6,985 nucleotides of DNA from an uncultured Oscillospiraceae bacterium. GTDB taxonomy: Bacteria > Bacillota_A > Clostridia > Oscillospirales > Oscillospiraceae. Shown here piece by piece: positions 6,279 through 6,985 of the stretch. The DNA is taken from positions 1 to 6,985 of the forward strand of contig CAAGIF010000063.1 of NCBI GenBank assembly GCA_900769845.1. The letters run 5' to 3'. A program made the position numbers and the translations under genes. Each line of letters starts with the position of its first letter. Positions within the stretch are counted from its first letter, which is position 1. The notes below the pieces were generated by a model. The model was given only the letters and a program-made list of their open reading frames with translations. It made no database searches and was not told where the DNA came from.

Positions 6279-6300
6279 GCATCCAAAAAAACAGTATGAT
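6272..6300 (+). promoter_or_regulatory. Promoter of the TetR-type regulator
   Basis: A perfect TTGACA (6272-6277), a 17-base spacer and TATGAT (6295-6300) make a near-consensus housekeeping promoter. The predicted start is near 6307, about 26 bases before the ATG. Such a strong core promoter is usually held down by a repressor. Confidence 0.87.
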
Positions 6301-6332
6301 ACGAATAGAAATTTCATTAAGGGAGCATTCTT

Positions 6333-6878
6333 ATGTACAGACACTGCAATACGGAAGAAAGCGCACTGCGGCAAAAACAACTGGAACAATGCCTGCTGGA
6401 GCAAATGTCCTCCGTTCCCTACAGCCAGATCACTGTCAGCGACATCTGCGACCGGGCCGGTCTTTCCCGAAAGTCCTTCTACCGGTATTTCGGAAGCAAG
6501 GAAGGCTGTCTGACTGCACTAATTGACCATACGATCATAGACGGCGCCTCTTTCTACCTTTCCGACCAGTGGCAGCAATCCCACCGTTCTGTCTGCGAAC
6601 GGTTCTTCCTATACTGGCAAGAGCATGCCGCCTTGCTGGACGCGCTGACGCGAAACGAGCAGCGCATGCTGTTCTGTCAGCGTTTAATGAGCCATGCCTT
6701 TCAGGAGGAGCACGAAATCCGCGCCTTACTTGGCAAAAGCCAGAATGCATCCTACGGACGGCTGACTTTTATGATCAGCGGCATTATGGGCACGCTCCTC
6801 AGCTGGCATCATCAGGGCTTCCACCTTTCCGCCGAAGAAATGGCGGATATCCTGGTGGACGCCACCCGGAATTTCTAA
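6333..6878 (+). CDS. TetR/AcrR-family transcriptional regulator
   Basis: A 181-residue protein, near the usual length for the family. The start at 6333 has AAGGGAG (6319-6325) seven bases upstream. The N-terminal DNA-binding domain spans about residues 10-58, with the helix-turn-helix in ITVSDICDRAGLSRKSFYRYFGSK (33-56; the Y-x-Y/H-F-x-S/N-K end is diagnostic). The rest is a helical ligand and dimer domain with no recognisable subfamily signature to me. It is divergent from the GPH symporter over a shared 207-base region, the classic layout of a regulator and its target. The inducer is unknown. Its base composition is more mixed, and its codon bias weaker, than the symporter's. It could instead activate, or act elsewhere in the genome. 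Confidence 0.9.
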   Translation: MYRHCNTEESALRQKQLEQCLLEQMSSVPYSQITVSDICDRAGLSRKSFYRYFGSKEGCLTALIDHTIIDGASFYLSDQWQQSHRSVCERFFLYWQEHAALLDALTRNEQRMLFCQRLMSHAFQEEHEIRALLGKSQNASYGRLTFMISGIMGTLLSWHHQGFHLSAEEMADILVDATRNF

Positions 6879-6888
6879 ATCATCAGTC

Positions 6889-6923
6889 ACGGCGCTGGAG
6901 CTTCCGGCGCCGTATTTCTTTTT
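6889..6923 (+). terminator. Terminator of the TetR-type gene
   Basis: A 7-bp perfect stem (6889-6895 with 6907-6913) extends inward by a U-G wobble and three more pairs to a 3-base loop. It is followed by ATTTCTTTTT (6914-6923). It begins ten bases after the stop codon. Confidence 0.88.
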
Positions 6924-6928
6924 AGAAC

Positions 6929-6957
6929 AAAAAACAACCCCGGCGAACCGGGGTTGT
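6929..6957 (-). terminator. Terminator facing a gene beyond the right edge
   Basis: A perfect 10-bp stem pairs 6934-6943 (ACAACCCCGG) with 6948-6957 around a 4-base loop, TTCG on the minus strand. Six A at 6929-6934 (the last inside the stem) give a T-run after the hairpin for leftward transcription, so it should end a minus-strand gene entering from the right. On the plus strand it has only CTTGTT after it. Confidence 0.8.
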
Positions 6958-6961
6958 CTTG

Positions 6962-6985
6962 TTATCTGCCATGTGGGCCATAGCA
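6962..6985 (-). CDS. Possible 3' end of a minus-strand gene
   Basis: Read leftwards, the last bases give CYGPHGR followed by a TAA stop at 6962-6964, four bases before the minus-strand hairpin. Other genes in this window end 6-25 bases from their terminators, so this fits. Eight codons are too few to identify a product, and the stop could be chance. Confidence 0.3.
   Translation of the reverse strand, partial: CYGPHGR

Noticed and set aside
1..6985. CRISPR arrays, transposon ends, tRNA or rRNA genes
   Set aside because: I found no regularly spaced repeats, no transposase or terminal repeats, and no cloverleaf or ribosomal RNA sequence on either strand.

Overview
The window looks like chromosomal DNA from a carbohydrate-degrading Firmicute, most plausibly a gut member of the Oscillospiraceae/Ruminococcaceae type. 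This rests on the GC-rich but not extreme composition, strong AGGAGG-type ribosome binding sites, sigma-A-like promoters, tight gene packing, compact T-tailed hairpin terminators, and gene families common in that group. The assignment is inferred from style; no marker gene is present. All main functional calls rest on motifs read by eye.

Left part (1-4473, plus strand). The window opens inside a PfkB-family sugar kinase, very probably 2-keto-3-deoxygluconate kinase (kdgK), which ends at 534 and is closed by a perfect hairpin terminator. An extended -10 promoter at 620-628 then starts a plus-strand run of four genes: a radical SAM protein with a shortened SPASM (twitch-like) tail, a Nudix hydrolase whose ribosome binding site overlaps the previous stop codon, a BD-FAE/acetyl-xylan-esterase-like alpha/beta hydrolase, and a type-B carboxylesterase. 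No terminator is visible inside this run. It ends at a 12-bp hairpin at 4438-4470.

Right part (4480-6985). A GPH-family (MelB-like) sugar:cation symporter lies on the minus strand with its own terminator facing the esterase operon. Across a 207-bp intergenic region it is divergent from a TetR/AcrR-family regulator on the plus strand. That intergenic region holds two good promoters and three inverted repeats, one of which matches 9 of the 10 specified bases of the classical CRP site. After the regulator come its own terminator and a second hairpin whose T-run faces the minus strand. This suggests a convergent gene just outside the right edge, whose last codons may be in the window.

How the genes may work together (inference): the TetR-type regulator probably controls the divergent GPH symporter, which imports a glycoside, pentoside or hexuronide. 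The two esterases lack signal peptides and could remove acetyl or other acyl groups from imported sugars inside the cell. KDG kinase serves hexuronate/pectin breakdown. The radical SAM/Nudix pair shares the esterase operon but has no obvious link to sugar use, and it is the least explained part of the window. I see no CRISPR array, transposon, defence island, tRNA or rRNA, and nothing that clearly amounts to a new system. The points most worth a second look are the radical SAM/Nudix pair and the operator-like sites between the transporter and the regulator.
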